Assembly: GCF_008369915.1 (NCBI RefSeq)
Contig: NZ_VSRN01000001.1
Span: forward strand, 3,530,501-3,594,500
DNA length: 64,000 nt
Origin: Dyadobacter sp. UC 10
Lineage (GTDB): Bacteria; Bacteroidota; Bacteroidia; Cytophagales; Spirosomataceae
Reading direction: 5' to 3'
A program made the position numbers and the translations under genes. This document shows, piece by piece, positions 34,624 to 43,491 of the stretch (position 1 is its first letter; each line of letters starts with the position of its first letter). The notes under the pieces are model-generated. The model made no database searches, was not told the origin of the DNA, and saw only the letters and a program-made list of their open reading frames with translations.

Positions 34624-36510
34624 ATGCTTAAAAATCTACTAACTGCGGCGCTGGTGCTTCTGGCATTTGCCGCCCAAGCACAAACTGAATCCTACGAAAA
34701 CTGGATCCGGGAAAATTATTCGAAAGCAGAATTTGATATACCTGTCAGGGACGGGGTCAAGCTGCATACGATTGTTTACACACCGAAAGATGCGGGTGCA
34801 GGTAAAAAATATCCGTTTCTCATGCAGCGGACGTGTTATAGCGTGGCTCCCTACGGCGCTGATGCATATCCTCCGAGGCTTGGGCCCAGCCCTACACTGA
34901 TGCGGGATAAATTTATTTTTGTATATCAGGATGTACGCGGCCGCTACATGAGTGAAGGGAAATGGACGAATATGACCCCTCATATCGATCAAAAAAAGAA
35001 TAAGACCGATGTAGATGAAGCTTCGGATACTTATGATACCATCGAGTGGCTGCTTAAAAATGTACCGAACAACAACGGCAGGGTAGGTCAATGGGGCATT
35101 TCTTATCCTGGCTTTTACACGACTGCAAGCGCGCTTTCAAATCACCCTGCCCTAAAAGCGTCATCGCCGCAGGCTCCGATTGCAGATTTCTTTTTCGACG
35201 ATTTTCATCATAACGGCGCTTTTACGCAAGGATATTATCTCACATTCCCGGTTTTTGGAATCACGCCTCCCAAACCGACAACTTCCTCCTGGTTTGCAGG
35301 TGAGATGATCAAGCCTGAGCCTGACGGATACACATTCAACCTGAAAATGGGTTCATTGAAAAATTTTGATCAGTACTATTCAAAAAACTGGTACTGGCAG
35401 GAAACGGTAGAGCACCCGAACAAGGATGAATTCTGGCAAAAAAGAGATATCCTGCCACACTTAAAGGGTATTAAGCATGCGTTTATGACGGTTGGCGGCT
35501 GGTTTGACGCCGAGGATCTGTACGGTCCGCTGAATACTTACAAAACCATTGAGAAGAACAATCCGTCAGCTTATAACACACTTGTGGTAGGACCATTCGG
35601 ACATGGTCGGTGGAGCCGCGAAACGGGGCATACTTTGCATAATGACATTTACTTCGGAGATAGTATTGCCACTTTTTATCAAAATAATATCGAAGCCAAA
35701 TTCTTTAAACATTTTCTCAAAGAAGCAGGAGACGGAAAAACCGGATTGCCGGAAGCTTATTTGTTTGACACCGGTAAAAAAGAATGGAAGACATTCGACA
35801 AATGGCCGACAGCTAATGTGGAAAAGAAAAAATTGTTCTTCCATGCGAAAGGTAAGCTGGATTTTAATGCACCCAAAGAAGGAAAATCAGTTAGTGAATA
35901 CGTAAGTGATCCCTTAAAACCAGTTCCGTACACGGCGAATTACAAGCAAATGTCGGGCTTTACACCGTTTGAATACATGTCAGAAGATCAGCGTTTCGCG
36001 GCTGCGCGGCCTGATGTTCTGGTTTTTGAAACAGACATACTGGATCAGGACATTACACTGGGAGGCGAAATTACGGCTTTACTTAAAATCAGCACTACAG
36101 GCACTGATGCGGATTTTTTTGTAAAACTGATCGATGTATACCCCGGGGACGAAAAAAATCACCCCTATATGCAGGATACGAAGACAGTTTTGGCGGGTTA
36201 CCAGCAAATGGTACGAAGCGAAATCATGCGGGCAAGATTTAGAAATAGCTTCGAAAAACCCGAGCCCCTTGTGGCAGGCCAAGTAACTGATATCAAATTT
36301 CGCCTCCAGGATGTACTGCACACTTTTAAGAAAGGGCACAAAATTATGGTCCAGGTGCAGAGTACTGCATTTCCGTTATTTGACAGGAATCCCCAGAAAT
36401 ATGTCGATAATATTTACAAAGCTGCGGATGCTGACTTTACGATTGCTACGCAAACCATATTTCACCAGGCGGACGCTGCCAGCGCGCTGGAAGTTGATGT
36501 GATCAAGTAA
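34624..36510 (+). CDS. CocE/NonD family serine hydrolase, exported
   Basis: 628 residues with signal peptide MLKNLLTAALVLLAFAAQAQ. Alpha/beta hydrolase domain of the X-Pro dipeptidyl-peptidase S15/CocE type: FDIPVRDGVKLHTIVYTP, YQDVRGRYMSEGKW, nucleophile serine in GQWGISYPGFYT, acid region VGGWFDAEDLYG and histidine region GPFGHGRWSRETGH. The C-terminal jelly-roll domain (VLVFETDILDQDITLGGEI to the end) is the PepX_C/XPD type. Relatives include cocaine esterase and glutaryl-7-ACA acylase; natural substrates are esters, amides or proline-containing peptides. Probably periplasmic; operon with prolyl oligopeptidase supports peptide turnover. Confidence 0.92.
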   Translation: MLKNLLTAALVLLAFAAQAQTESYENWIRENYSKAEFDIPVRDGVKLHTIVYTPKDAGAGKKYPFLMQRTCYSVAPYGADAYPPRLGPSPTLMRDKFIFVYQDVRGRYMSEGKWTNMTPHIDQKKNKTDVDEASDTYDTIEWLLKNVPNNNGRVGQWGISYPGFYTTASALSNHPALKASSPQAPIADFFFDDFHHNGAFTQGYYLTFPVFGITPPKPTTSSWFAGEMIKPEPDGYTFNLKMGSLKNFDQYYSKNWYWQETVEHPNKDEFWQKRDILPHLKGIKHAFMTVGGWFDAEDLYGPLNTYKTIEKNNPSAYNTLVVGPFGHGRWSRETGHTLHNDIYFGDSIATFYQNNIEAKFFKHFLKEAGDGKTGLPEAYLFDTGKKEWKTFDKWPTANVEKKKLFFHAKGKLDFNAPKEGKSVSEYVSDPLKPVPYTANYKQMSGFTPFEYMSEDQRFAAARPDVLVFETDILDQDITLGGEITALLKISTTGTDADFFVKLIDVYPGDEKNHPYMQDTKTVLAGYQQMVRSEIMRARFRNSFEKPEPLVAGQVTDIKFRLQDVLHTFKKGHKIMVQVQSTAFPLFDRNPQKYVDNIYKAADADFTIATQTIFHQADAASALEVDVIK

Positions 36511-36525
36511 CGCCTGATAAGTATT

Positions 36526-38637
36526 ATGAAATTTAAATTGATAGTAATGAGCATTACCGCTGCCGGCTTGCACGGCGCAAACATTTTTGCGCAGAAAATC
36601 CAATATCCACAGACCAAAAAAATTGAACATACCGACGAATATCATGGAGCGAAGGTTGCCGATCCGTACCGTTGGCTGGAAGATGACAGGTCGGAGGAAA
36701 CTGCAGCATGGGTAAAGGCCCAGAACGAGATTACTTTCGATTATCTGGATAAAATACCGTTTAAAGGAAAGATTTTCACGGATCTCGAAAAAGCTTACAA
36801 TTACCCTAAGTATTCGGCTCCGAGCAAAAAAGGTGAATACTTTTATTTTTATAAAAACGACGGTTTGCAAAATCAGGCGGTATTATATCGCCAAAATGGC
36901 CTGAAAGGAGCTCCCGAAGTTGTTTTGGATCCCAATAAGCTTTCTGTGGACGGTACCACGAGGCTATCAGCATTCAGCTTGTCGAAAGACGGTGCGCATG
37001 CGGTGGTAGGATTGTCAAAAGGCGGCTCCGACTGGCAGGAGTATGGGGTTATGGACATGAAAACACTTGCAATGTTACCGGATAAGATCGAATGGGTGAA
37101 AATATCCGGAGCTGCCTGGCAGGGAAATGGGTTTTATTATAGCCGCTATCCCAAGCCCGACGGCAGCGCGCTGGCAGCCAAAAATGAAAACCACCAGGTG
37201 TATTTTCACACTGTCGGAACGGAACAGCAGGAGGATAAGCTGGTTTTTGAAGACCCGGCAAACCCACAGCGTTTTCATATTGTGGGCACTACCGAGGATG
37301 AGCAATATGCGGTACTTAGTGTAAGCGACAGGGGAAAAGGGAAAGATGGAAATAGTGTTTGGGTATTGAAAAAAGGAGAAAGGGATTTTAAGGCGATCAA
37401 GGAAGACATCACAGATTTTAGCTATGGAATTATCGATAATCTGGGAGATAACTTTTTAGTTGAAACCAATGAAAATGCGCCGAACAGTAAGGTAATGCTC
37501 TTTGAAACCAAAACCGGCAGTTGGAAAACAGTGCTTCCCGAAAATCCTGAGCCTTTACAAGGTGCCGGAACAGCGGGCGGGAAACTATTCGCTACGTATT
37601 CGAAAGATGTTACAACAAGGGCGTACGTATATGATCTTGCGGGCAAGTTGGAAAATGAGGTGAAACTCCCTGGTCTCGGTTCCGCGAGTGGATTCGGTGG
37701 CGAAAAGGAAGATAGTTTCGTATTCTACACATTTACGTCATTCAATTATCCCCCGACGATTTTCAGGTACGAAATAGGTTCGGGGAAAAGCGAGGTTTTT
37801 CGGGAGCCTGAGGTCGCATTTAAGCCAGCAGAGTATGAAACCAGGCAGGTTTTTTACCCGAGCAAAGACGGGACAAAAATTCCTGCATTTATCACTTTTA
37901 AAAAAGGTTTGAAACTGGATGGTACCAATCCAACTATTTTATATGGTTATGGTGGTTTCAATGTAAGCCTTCCGCCTGCTTTCAGTCCGACCCGCATTCC
38001 GTTTCTGGATCAGGGTGGCGTGTATGTGCAGGCTAATCTGCGTGGGGGAAGTGAATATGGAGAAAAATGGCACGAGCAGGGAATGAAGCTGAAAAAGCAG
38101 AATGTGTTCGATGATTTTATCGCTGCCGCTGAGTATCTGATCAAGGAAAAATATACATCACCTGAAAGACTGGCTATTCAGGGCGGCTCTAATGGCGGTT
38201 TGCTTGTGGGCGCCGTGATGAACCAGCGGCCGGAATTGTTCAAAGTAGCTTTTCCGGCAGTTGGCGTCATGGATATGCTGCGGTTTCACAAATTCACGAT
38301 CGGCTGGAACTGGATTGCAGATTACGGCAGCAGCGATAATGCCGAAGAATTCAAAGTATTGCACGCTTATTCGCCTTTGCATAATATCAAAGAAGGTGGC
38401 AAATACCCCGCAACAATGATCACCACCGCCGATCATGACGACCGCGTCGTGCCCGCGCATTCCTTCAAATATGCTGCTGAACTGCAGGCCAGGGCAGGTA
38501 ATTCGTCGACGAATCCGTTATTGATCCGCATTGACACCAACTCCGGTCACGGCGCGAGCAATACCAAAAAAGCACTCGAAACCCAGGCGGATATCTATGC
38601 ATTTTTATTCGCGAATATGGGGTTGGTCTGGAAGTAG
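36526..38637 (+). CDS. Prolyl oligopeptidase (family S9A), exported
   Basis: 703 residues with a signal peptide (MKFKLIVMSITAAGLHGANIFAQ). The N-terminal part shows DPYRWLEDDRSEETAAWVKAQNE and a seven-bladed propeller; the C-terminal alpha/beta hydrolase has YGGFNVSLPPAFSP, the QANLRGGSEYGEKWHEQG motif, nucleophile serine in QGGSNGGLLVGAV, the acid in TADHDDRVVPAHS and the histidine in NSGHGASN. It cleaves short peptides after proline. The signal peptide places it in the periplasm. It follows the CocE-type hydrolase by 15 bases and is probably co-transcribed. Confidence 0.95.
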   Translation: MKFKLIVMSITAAGLHGANIFAQKIQYPQTKKIEHTDEYHGAKVADPYRWLEDDRSEETAAWVKAQNEITFDYLDKIPFKGKIFTDLEKAYNYPKYSAPSKKGEYFYFYKNDGLQNQAVLYRQNGLKGAPEVVLDPNKLSVDGTTRLSAFSLSKDGAHAVVGLSKGGSDWQEYGVMDMKTLAMLPDKIEWVKISGAAWQGNGFYYSRYPKPDGSALAAKNENHQVYFHTVGTEQQEDKLVFEDPANPQRFHIVGTTEDEQYAVLSVSDRGKGKDGNSVWVLKKGERDFKAIKEDITDFSYGIIDNLGDNFLVETNENAPNSKVMLFETKTGSWKTVLPENPEPLQGAGTAGGKLFATYSKDVTTRAYVYDLAGKLENEVKLPGLGSASGFGGEKEDSFVFYTFTSFNYPPTIFRYEIGSGKSEVFREPEVAFKPAEYETRQVFYPSKDGTKIPAFITFKKGLKLDGTNPTILYGYGGFNVSLPPAFSPTRIPFLDQGGVYVQANLRGGSEYGEKWHEQGMKLKKQNVFDDFIAAAEYLIKEKYTSPERLAIQGGSNGGLLVGAVMNQRPELFKVAFPAVGVMDMLRFHKFTIGWNWIADYGSSDNAEEFKVLHAYSPLHNIKEGGKYPATMITTADHDDRVVPAHSFKYAAELQARAGNSSTNPLLIRIDTNSGHGASNTKKALETQADIYAFLFANMGLVWK

Positions 38638-38647
38638 GATTGTCATC

Positions 38648-38684
38648 CAGGCTAATTGTGAATCGCTTGGAAGAGGTTAGCCTG
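38648..38684. terminator. Weak hairpin between the oligopeptidase and SGNH genes
   Basis: Eight-base arms (38648-38655 CAGGCTAA; 38677-38684 TTAGCCTG) with a 21-base loop span the convergent gene ends. Neither side has a clear T-run, so function as a two-way terminator is only possible. Confidence 0.3.
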
Positions 38685-39596
38685 CTTTAAATTGTCGATT
38701 ACCATGCTTGTCCGGAGATCTACTCCCGATTTCGTCAAGTGGTAATTTGTATCGAAAAAAAGCGAATCGGCAAACCTGTATTTAGCTGGATTTGCGAGAA
38801 CTGGTAATCCTTTATCAGACAATTCATTAAAGATTTTTTGTATTAAAGTAGCTTGGTTGTCATATGAGCTGGATTGATAAGCGGGCGGCAAAATGAACAT
38901 TTGCGCGGATTTCGCGTTGATTTTTTTTTCAACTAGCTGCAGGAAAGCTACACAATCACTATTGATAACCTCTTTCCCCGTTTCACGTTTACTTGCAGCA
39001 ACACGTCTTACAGGTAATCCCCAATGGATGTAAGCGTCGCCGTATTCGTTGAATGCTCTTTTGTCGTAAACGCCGACTTCCCTGTTATAGGAATGAGACC
39101 GGTGATACCTCAATTTTGACGCGGCGTACTGAGGTATAATAGTAGATAACCGGTGCCACTGCTTTAAATCTACCAGGTTTCTTCCCTGCGGAAAAATATC
39201 GAAAAGCACTGACACAAGTTCGGTGTTTCCATAGAACGTACGTGTGTAGAACTGGCCATATTCCGGAGATACTATCACTATGTCACCCTTTTTGATAAAT
39301 CGCAAAATATCATTTAACTGGTACTTTAGTCCGATACTGGCATGAATTCCGGTATTCACAACGGGCATTCCGATCTGTTTCTGGATGGTCTTTGAATCTA
39401 AGCCAAACGCCAGGTTAGAGCCCCCTACAAATATTATTTTGGGGGAATGCTGGCTTGCCAAGATTTTATGTTTAGCAGGAAGTGCTCCTAAAATGCTTTC
39501 AGTCGCTCTGTTATTTGGAAGGAAAAAGAGAGAGCAAGTGAGAATAGCACATATTAGAGCGGTAAAAAATGTTATTTTTAGTAGGAATAGCTTCAT
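38652..39596 (-). CDS. SGNH-like membrane-anchored protein (AlgX/DHHW-type), partner of MBOAT
   Basis: 314 residues from ATG 39596; the longer frame to 39647 overlaps the MBOAT gene and precedes the membrane segment. An N-terminal anchor (LKITFFTALICAILTCSLFF) is followed by IIFVGGSNLAFGLDSKTI, an SGNH block I with GGSN, a mid-region IVIVSPEYGQFY, and near the C-terminus FFDTNYHLTKSGVDLRT with the D-x-x-x-H of the catalytic block V. Such proteins sit in the periplasm and attach acyl groups handed over by MBOAT enzymes. It starts four bases after the MBOAT stop. The glycan acylated is unknown. Confidence 0.72.
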   Translation of the reverse strand: MKLFLLKITFFTALICAILTCSLFFLPNNRATESILGALPAKHKILASQHSPKIIFVGGSNLAFGLDSKTIQKQIGMPVVNTGIHASIGLKYQLNDILRFIKKGDIVIVSPEYGQFYTRTFYGNTELVSVLFDIFPQGRNLVDLKQWHRLSTIIPQYAASKLRYHRSHSYNREVGVYDKRAFNEYGDAYIHWGLPVRRVAASKRETGKEVINSDCVAFLQLVEKKINAKSAQMFILPPAYQSSSYDNQATLIQKIFNELSDKGLPVLANPAKYRFADSLFFDTNYHLTKSGVDLRTSMVIDNLKQANLFQAIHN

Positions 39597-39600
39597 AATT

Positions 39601-41037
39601 TTAGAATTGGAAGTATATGAATTCTTGATTCTGTCTAAAATGAGCAATGCAGATCAAACAGAGCGCAACGTAAAGGGCCCAGCGCATAGGTGCCGGTATC
39701 GCGGTTTTGATTTCAAGTCCATGCTGTTTCTCCCGCTGGAACCATTCCACTATAATCATAAAGGCCAATGCAACGTATAGGAATGAATGGCTTACCGGTT
39801 CCGGCGGAGTTAACAAGCTTGTATTAAATATTCCCCTTAAATATTCCAAAGCTGTTGTGAGGTCAGGAGCTCTGAAGAAGATCCACCCAATCATAACCAG
39901 AAAAAAAGTAGTTGCGATGCTTAGCATATCTGTAATAGACGGAATTAGTCTCCCTTTCGCAATGATCTCGGTATGTTTTCGGTTGGTTCCAAAAATCAGT
40001 AATGGGAGAAATAGCAAACCGTGATACGTGCCCCAGATCAGGTAGTTCCAGCTGGCTCCGTGCCAAAGGCCGCTCACCATGAAAATGATCATCGTGTTGC
40101 GTATACTAATCAATTTGCCGAAACGGCTCCCTCCAAGTGGAAAATACAGGTAGTCTTTAAACCACGACGAAAGCGAAATATGCCATCTTCGCCAAAACTC
40201 AGCAATATCTCTTGAAAAATAGGGAAATGTGAAGTTACGCAGCAGTTCGAATCCAAACAGTCTGGCTGTACCCAATGCAATGTCTGAGTAGCCTGAAAAA
40301 TCTCCATAGATCTGAAACGAAAAAAAGATTGCGCCCAGAAGTAATGTACTTCCTGAATATCCTTCCGGGTCGGAGAAAGCCATGCTAACATAATCGGCGC
40401 ATCCATCGGCGATGACAAGTTTTTTAAAAAAACCCCAAAGCATTTGCCTTAGTCCATCAATTGCGCGATTATAATCGAACTGTCGTGTTTTTTCAATCTG
40501 AGGAAGTAAGTGTGTAGCTCTCTCAATCGGGCCCGCTACCAGTAAAGGGAAAAAGCTGACGAAAAGGGAATATTCAACAACGTTTACAGATGGTTGTATT
40601 TTCCTGTTGTAAATATCAAACACATAGGATAGGCCGTGGAATGTGTAAAACGAGATACCGATGGGCAGGATGATATTCAGCGTCTGAAAATGAGCATCAA
40701 TATGCGCAAGTTTTAAAAGATCGGCAAAGGACTCAATGAAGAAGTTACAATATTTAAAATAGCCGAGGAACCCCAGGTTCACTACAACACTTGTGATCAG
40801 CCATCGTTTCCGAGCCTTATCTGATTTGGAGTTGTAAATCTTGAGACCGCTGTAAAAGTCCAGAGCTGTTGAGAATGCGAGCAAAAACAGGAAGCGCCAA
40901 TCCCAGCAACCATAAAAAAAGTAACTGCTTACCAGGAGAAGAATATTTTGGTATCGAAGAGATTTATTTGCAACGAACCAGTATAAAACGAAAACGACAG
41001 GCAGAAAGAAGGCAAAGCCAAATGAGTTGAAAAGCAT
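39601..41037 (-). CDS. MBOAT family O-acyltransferase (AlgI-like)
   Basis: 478 residues with about ten to twelve membrane segments (MLFNSFGFAFFLPVVFVLYWF opening, typical for AlgI/PatA proteins). The conserved MBOAT histidine is seen in VSGLWHGASWNYLIWG, with FPYFSRDIAEFWRRWHISLSSWF, which is the usual RRWHxSLSxWxxxY block. It transports an acyl group through the inner membrane for O-acetylation of an extracytoplasmic polysaccharide. The SGNH-like gene four bases downstream is its likely partner. The capsule made at 1.7-31.7 kb is one possible substrate, inferred from proximity. Confidence 0.93.
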   Translation of the reverse strand: MLFNSFGFAFFLPVVFVLYWFVANKSLRYQNILLLVSSYFFYGCWDWRFLFLLAFSTALDFYSGLKIYNSKSDKARKRWLITSVVVNLGFLGYFKYCNFFIESFADLLKLAHIDAHFQTLNIILPIGISFYTFHGLSYVFDIYNRKIQPSVNVVEYSLFVSFFPLLVAGPIERATHLLPQIEKTRQFDYNRAIDGLRQMLWGFFKKLVIADGCADYVSMAFSDPEGYSGSTLLLGAIFFSFQIYGDFSGYSDIALGTARLFGFELLRNFTFPYFSRDIAEFWRRWHISLSSWFKDYLYFPLGGSRFGKLISIRNTMIIFMVSGLWHGASWNYLIWGTYHGLLFLPLLIFGTNRKHTEIIAKGRLIPSITDMLSIATTFFLVMIGWIFFRAPDLTTALEYLRGIFNTSLLTPPEPVSHSFLYVALAFMIIVEWFQREKQHGLEIKTAIPAPMRWALYVALCLICIAHFRQNQEFIYFQF

Positions 41038-41073
41038 GATAAACGAAGAGTTGCAGCCGGACCAAAATAATCA

Positions 41074-41081
41074 CAAACATA
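41074..41081 (-). promoter_or_regulatory. Candidate -7 promoter element for the MBOAT gene
   Basis: On the minus strand TATGTTTG matches TAnnTTTG exactly, 37 bases before the MBOAT start. I see no good TTG at the -33 spacing. Confidence 0.35.
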
Positions 41082-41301
41082 GCTTTTGCAAATTAAACTT
41101 ATTTAACGCTAAGATATAAGCTTATAATTCTCCCATTTATTCTCAATTTATTTCTACATGCAGGATACAACAGGACGGTGTGCAGGGGTTTGTTTTCTAT
41201 TCTTGTGAGCCTTTTCAGAGTAGTATTTGTCACGGCAAACCCTTTCTGGGAATTAAGGTTCTTTACCTCAAAACGATTAAATATAATATAACTAAAAGAA
41301 T

Positions 41302-43425
41302 ATGAGCAGTTCTAAAGTGAGCCAGTATAGGTATGTAAGCTATTTATGGGATGATGAAAAAGCGGCTTCCCTCGGCGACGATCAGGTGGCACTTCTTCTT
41401 TATCGTTCCAATCTGTTAGGGGCCGACCTCCGACTTACCAACTACGCAGGCGGGAATACCAGCTGTAAAACGATCGAAAAAGATCCTCTTACCGGTAATC
41501 CTGTTGAAGTAATGTGGATTAAAGGTTCAGGCGGAGATATTGGAACATTAACAAGAAGCGGACTGGCTGGTTTATACGTTGACAGATTGCATAGCCTCAA
41601 AAACATATACAGAGGACTGGAATTTGAAGATGAAATGGTGGAGCTTTTCAACCATTGCATTTACGACCTCAAATCAAAGGCGCCTTCTATTGACACGCCT
41701 CTGCACGGACTGCTTCCTTTCAAACACATTGATCACCTGCACCCTGATGCATTGATCGCAATCGCGGCTTCAAAAGAAGGGGAAGCGATCACCAAGGAGT
41801 TATTTAACGGTGAACTGGCGTGGGTGCCCTGGCAGCGTCCGGGCTTCGATCTCGGATTGCAGCTGGAACAGGCTCTTGCCGAAAATCCTGGTATTCGCGG
41901 GATCGTATTAGGCGGACACGGATTATTTACCTGGGGCGATACTGCGTACGAATCGTACATCAATACATTAGATACCATTGAAAAGGCTTCGGAATATCTG
42001 AATGCAAACTACGGCAAAAACCGCCCGGTTTTCGGAGGAGCGAAGCTGCAAAGTGAGCCTCAGGAACGCCGCGCTGAAATCGCCGGAAAACTGGTTCCTT
42101 ACCTGCGCGGACTGGCGTCTGACAAGCAGGCGATGATCGGTCATTTTACAGACGACGAGCGCGTACTGGAATATATTGCAAGTAATGACCTGGAAAAACT
42201 GGCACCACTTGGTACCAGCTGTCCTGACCACTTCCTGAGAACAAAAATCCGCCCGCTGGTGCTGGATCTTCCTTTCGAAAAACTGGCTGGAACAGATCAG
42301 GAGATATTAGACCAGATCCGTCCGCAATTTGAAGCATACCGGGCAGATTATCAGGCATATTATGATCGCTGCAAGCATGATAACAGCCCTGCGGTTCGTG
42401 ACCCGAACCCGGTTATTATTTTGCTGCCGGGAGTTGGGATGTTTTCATTTGCCAAAGACAAGCAAACTGCCCGCGTAGCAGCTGAATTTTATATCAATGC
42501 AATCAATGTAATGAAGGGCGCTGAAGCGATTTCATCTTACGTTTCATTGCCTGAACAAGAAGCTTTTGATATTGAATACTGGCTGCTGGAAGAAGCAAAA
42601 TTGCAGCGTATGCCGAAAGAAAAATCGGTATCCCGCAAAGTTGCGTTTGTTACCGGAGGTTCGGGAGGTATTGGTAAAGCGATTGCTCAAAAATTATTGC
42701 AGGAGGGAGCCTGTGTGGTTATTTCTGATATTGACGAAAAAGCGCTTGCGGAAACTAAGGCCGAGTTCGATGCCAGGTTTGGAAAAGATTTCTCTGATAC
42801 TACCATAGCAAACGTGCTCGACGACGAGCAGATCAAGGCGGCATTGCACGCAACGAAATTGAAATATGGTGGCCTGGATATCGTAGTGAACTGCGCAGGA
42901 CTTTCTATTTCCAAACCAATCGCGGAAACAACTATCAAGGACTACGATATCCTGCAGGATGTTTTGGTAAAAGGCCAGTTCCTTGTTTCTCAGGAATCGG
43001 TAGCGATTATGCGTCAGCAGGGATTGGGTGGTGATATCATTAATATTGCGAGCAAAAATGGTATCGTTTCCGGGCCGAACAATGTGGCTTACGGAACTGC
43101 AAAAGCGGCTCAGCAACATATGTCGAGGCTATTGGCTGCTGAATTGGGTCCTGATAGAATCCGTGTGAACGTAGTGAATCCGGACGCTGTAATTGCCGGA
43201 AGCAAGATATGGGAAAGTGGCTGGGCTGCCGGTCGCGCCAAAGCGTACGGGATCAAGGTAGAAGAATTACCGGCTTACTATGCAAAAAGGACCGTATTGA
43301 ATGCAGAAATCCATACGGAAGATATCGCGAACGGAGTTTACATTTTTGTAAGTGGATTGCTGAATAAGAGTACCGGAAACGTGATTAACGTGGATGGAGG
43401 TGTACCTGCTGCATTCCTGAGATAA
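41302..43425 (+). CDS. Bifunctional rhamnulose-1-phosphate aldolase / lactaldehyde (short-chain) dehydrogenase
   Basis: 707 residues in two domains. Residues 1 to about 400 are a class II (zinc) aldolase: RLTNYAGGNTSCKTIEKDP, GSGGDIGTLTRSGLAGLY, THxH-like LPFKHIDHLHPDALIAIAAS and GHGLFTWGDTAYESYIN. Residues about 446-700 are a short-chain dehydrogenase: VAFVTGGSGGIGKAIA, NCAGLSISKPIAE, and active-site YGTAKAAQQH near 596, ending GNVINVDGGVPAAFL. In the family the aldolase splits L-rhamnulose-1-phosphate into DHAP and L-lactaldehyde and the dehydrogenase oxidises the lactaldehyde. It heads the rhamnose unit and is followed by a terminator, then the isomerase. Confidence 0.92.
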   Translation: MSSSKVSQYRYVSYLWDDEKAASLGDDQVALLLYRSNLLGADLRLTNYAGGNTSCKTIEKDPLTGNPVEVMWIKGSGGDIGTLTRSGLAGLYVDRLHSLKNIYRGLEFEDEMVELFNHCIYDLKSKAPSIDTPLHGLLPFKHIDHLHPDALIAIAASKEGEAITKELFNGELAWVPWQRPGFDLGLQLEQALAENPGIRGIVLGGHGLFTWGDTAYESYINTLDTIEKASEYLNANYGKNRPVFGGAKLQSEPQERRAEIAGKLVPYLRGLASDKQAMIGHFTDDERVLEYIASNDLEKLAPLGTSCPDHFLRTKIRPLVLDLPFEKLAGTDQEILDQIRPQFEAYRADYQAYYDRCKHDNSPAVRDPNPVIILLPGVGMFSFAKDKQTARVAAEFYINAINVMKGAEAISSYVSLPEQEAFDIEYWLLEEAKLQRMPKEKSVSRKVAFVTGGSGGIGKAIAQKLLQEGACVVISDIDEKALAETKAEFDARFGKDFSDTTIANVLDDEQIKAALHATKLKYGGLDIVVNCAGLSISKPIAETTIKDYDILQDVLVKGQFLVSQESVAIMRQQGLGGDIINIASKNGIVSGPNNVAYGTAKAAQQHMSRLLAAELGPDRIRVNVVNPDAVIAGSKIWESGWAAGRAKAYGIKVEELPAYYAKRTVLNAEIHTEDIANGVYIFVSGLLNKSTGNVINVDGGVPAAFLR

Positions 43426-43441
43426 AATTGAGTGAAATGTG

Positions 43442-43468
43442 CCGGGGCCAAAAAGCCCCGGTTTTTTT
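43442..43468 (+). terminator. Rho-independent terminator after the fused aldolase
   Basis: A seven-base G/C stem (CCGGGGC, loop CAAAAA, GCCCCGG) is followed directly by seven T. It lies 16 bases after the stop codon and 23 bases before the rhamnose isomerase start, so it may set a ratio between the two genes by partial termination. Confidence 0.9.
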
Positions 43469-43491
43469 GTTCCATTTAAATTCGTTTACCC

